Part shown: positions 6,988 to 7,653 of the stretch, one piece after another | Position numbering within the stretch: the stretch's first letter is position 1 | Layout: every line of letters starts with the position of its first letter | From: Clostridia bacterium | Lineage (GTDB): Bacteria > Bacillota > Clostridia > Peptostreptococcales > Anaerovoracaceae | Length of the DNA stretch: 7,653 bases | Reading direction: 5' to 3' | Assembly (NCBI GenBank): GCA_024682015.1 | Contig: JAIKZT010000109.1 | Span: 1-7,653, forward strand | Program-made: the position numbers and the translations under genes | Notes under the pieces: generated by a model | Told to the model about the DNA's origin: nothing | What the model saw: the letters and a program-made list of their open reading frames with translations, nothing else | The model's database searches: none

Positions 6988-7018
6988 CACAGCGCCGCGC
7001 CAGGCCGGGCGCGCTGTG
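6988..7018. other. Strong GC-rich hairpin between the pseudouridine synthase and YkvI-like genes
   Basis: CACAGCGC (6988-6995) is perfectly complementary to GCGCTGTG (7011-7018). Three further G-C pairs form inside across a 3-nt bulge, leaving a 6-nt loop. The hairpin starts immediately after the TAA of the pseudouridine synthase gene and ends 7 nt before the ATG of the YkvI-like gene, filling almost the whole 37-nt gap. In the direction of the genes it is followed by AGAACTT, with no U-tract, so it is a poor intrinsic terminator. On the plus strand it is followed by TTATTTTT, which does look terminator-like, although no plus-strand gene is present. It may stabilise the upstream mRNA end, reduce read-through, or modulate initiation of the next gene. 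Confidence 0.6.
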
Positions 7019-7653
7019 TTATTTTTCGCAAAGTTCATCCAGCCGCGCGATGCAGCGCCGCATGTCCTCGGGCAGAGGCGCTTCCAGATCGATGCGCCTG
7101 CCCGACAGAGGCTGGTCAAACGCCAGGTGATGCGCGTGCAGCGCCTGGCGGTTCAGTATGTCCGTTCCCAGCTCGTAGCCGAAGAGCTGGCCGTACAGTT
7201 CGTCGCCCGCGATCGGGTGACCCAGATGCGTGCTGTGCACCCGGATCTGGTGCGTCCGCCCCGTCAGGAGCGTAAAGGCCACGAGGCTGAAGCCGTCCAG
7301 GCGTTTCGCCCCTGTCCACGGAGTGAAATCCGGGCCCAGATCCGCCGCGTCCCAGCTTTTCAGCACCTTGTACAGCGTCGTGCTGGGATAGCCGTCCGTC
7401 CGCACGCAGCGGCGGGCTTTGTGGTCCGGATCCTTATCGATGGGCGCGTCGATGCGCCCTTCGCTTTCGTCAAACAGGCCGTGTACCAGGGCGATGTAGC
7501 GCTTTTCGGTCAAACCCTGCGCCATCTGGCGGCTGAGGGCGTCCTGCGCGTGGCCGTTTTTGGCTACCAGGATGAGCCCGGACGTGTCGCGGTCCAGGCG
7601 GTTGACGAAGCGTATCTTCCAGCTTTCGCCGCGCTGCGAAAGCCTGAAGGCCA
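7019..7653 (-). CDS. RluA-family 23S rRNA/tRNA pseudouridine synthase (5' end outside window)
   Basis: The C-terminal 210 residues of an RluA/RluD-type pseudouridine synthase, which isomerises specific uridines in structured RNA. The frame is open to the right edge. The catalytic motif is NRLDRDTSGL; the nucleophilic Asp is encoded at 7594-7592, with Asn in place of the His of the commoner HRLD form. The second family signature, GRTHQIRVHSTHLGHPIAGD, is complete and is followed by LYG and the C-terminal HAHHLAF. The ATG at 7525 lies downstream of the catalytic motif and cannot be the true start. Missing from view are the N-terminus and any S4 RNA-binding domain, so I cannot say whether this is an RluD-like (S4-bearing) or shorter form, nor which uridine is the target. 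The gene ends with TAA directly before the hairpin and is probably co-transcribed with the YkvI-like gene. Confidence 0.93.
   Translation of the reverse strand, partial: AFRLSQRGESWKIRFVNRLDRDTSGLILVAKNGHAQDALSRQMAQGLTEKRYIALVHGLFDESEGRIDAPIDKDPDHKARRCVRTDGYPSTTLYKVLKSWDAADLGPDFTPWTGAKRLDGFSLVAFTLLTGRTHQIRVHSTHLGHPIAGDELYGQLFGYELGTDILNRQALHAHHLAFDQPLSGRRIDLEAPLPEDMRRCIARLDELCEK

Noticed and set aside
6988..7026. Intrinsic terminator for the pseudouridine synthase gene
   Set aside because: The hairpin is strong, but on the gene strand it is followed by AGAACTT and not by a U-tract. The T-rich flank lies on the opposite strand, so I list it as a hairpin of unknown role.
5892..7130. A 412-codon plus-strand open frame opposite the YkvI-like gene
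   Set aside because: It is in direct codon register with the YkvI-like gene on the other strand. The product is low-complexity and rich in Gln, Arg and His, with no recognisable domain.
7019..7525. A 168-residue pseudouridine synthase starting at ATG 7525
   Set aside because: The same frame continues to the window edge and the catalytic NRLDRDTSG motif lies upstream of this ATG, so the gene is cut by the window and does not start there.

Overview
The window looks like chromosomal housekeeping DNA from a moderately GC-rich member of the Clostridia (Bacillota), roughly 60% G+C by eye. I infer this from the ValRS with paired CxxC knuckles, the Asn-type RluA-family signature (NRLD rather than HRLD), the YkvI-family membrane protein and the Shine-Dalgarno-rich gene starts. 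A gut-type lineage such as the Christensenellales or Oscillospirales is plausible but cannot be fixed from this sequence.

All six genes lie on the minus strand and are read from high to low coordinates. In order they are: the 3' part of an RluA-family pseudouridine synthase gene (cut by the right edge); a YkvI-family polytopic membrane protein; valS, encoding valyl-tRNA synthetase; a MoxR-family AAA+ ATPase; a DUF58 protein; and a membrane protein with a DUF4129-like tail (cut by the left edge). The intergenic gaps are 37, 10 and 40 nt. The last two junctions are overlaps (TGATG and ATGA). No gene-free stretch exceeds 40 nt, and there are no RNA genes, mobile elements, CRISPR arrays or obvious promoters.

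Two functional blocks can be read. The first is tRNA and amino-acid related: the YkvI-like protein sits directly before valS, and the valS ribosome-binding site starts in the last codons of the membrane-protein gene, so the two should be expressed together. No T-box leader lies in front of valS. The second is a translationally coupled MoxR / DUF58 / DUF4129 cassette, a widespread envelope-associated chaperone-type module whose substrate is unknown here. The transglutaminase domain often fused to the DUF4129 tail is absent from the portion visible.

I found no clear evidence of a new system. The observations most worth checking are a His-to-Ala change next to the editing aspartates of ValRS, a strong hairpin abutting the start codon of the YkvI-like gene, the transporter-like gene/valS coupling without a T-box, and the reduced form of the MoxR cassette.
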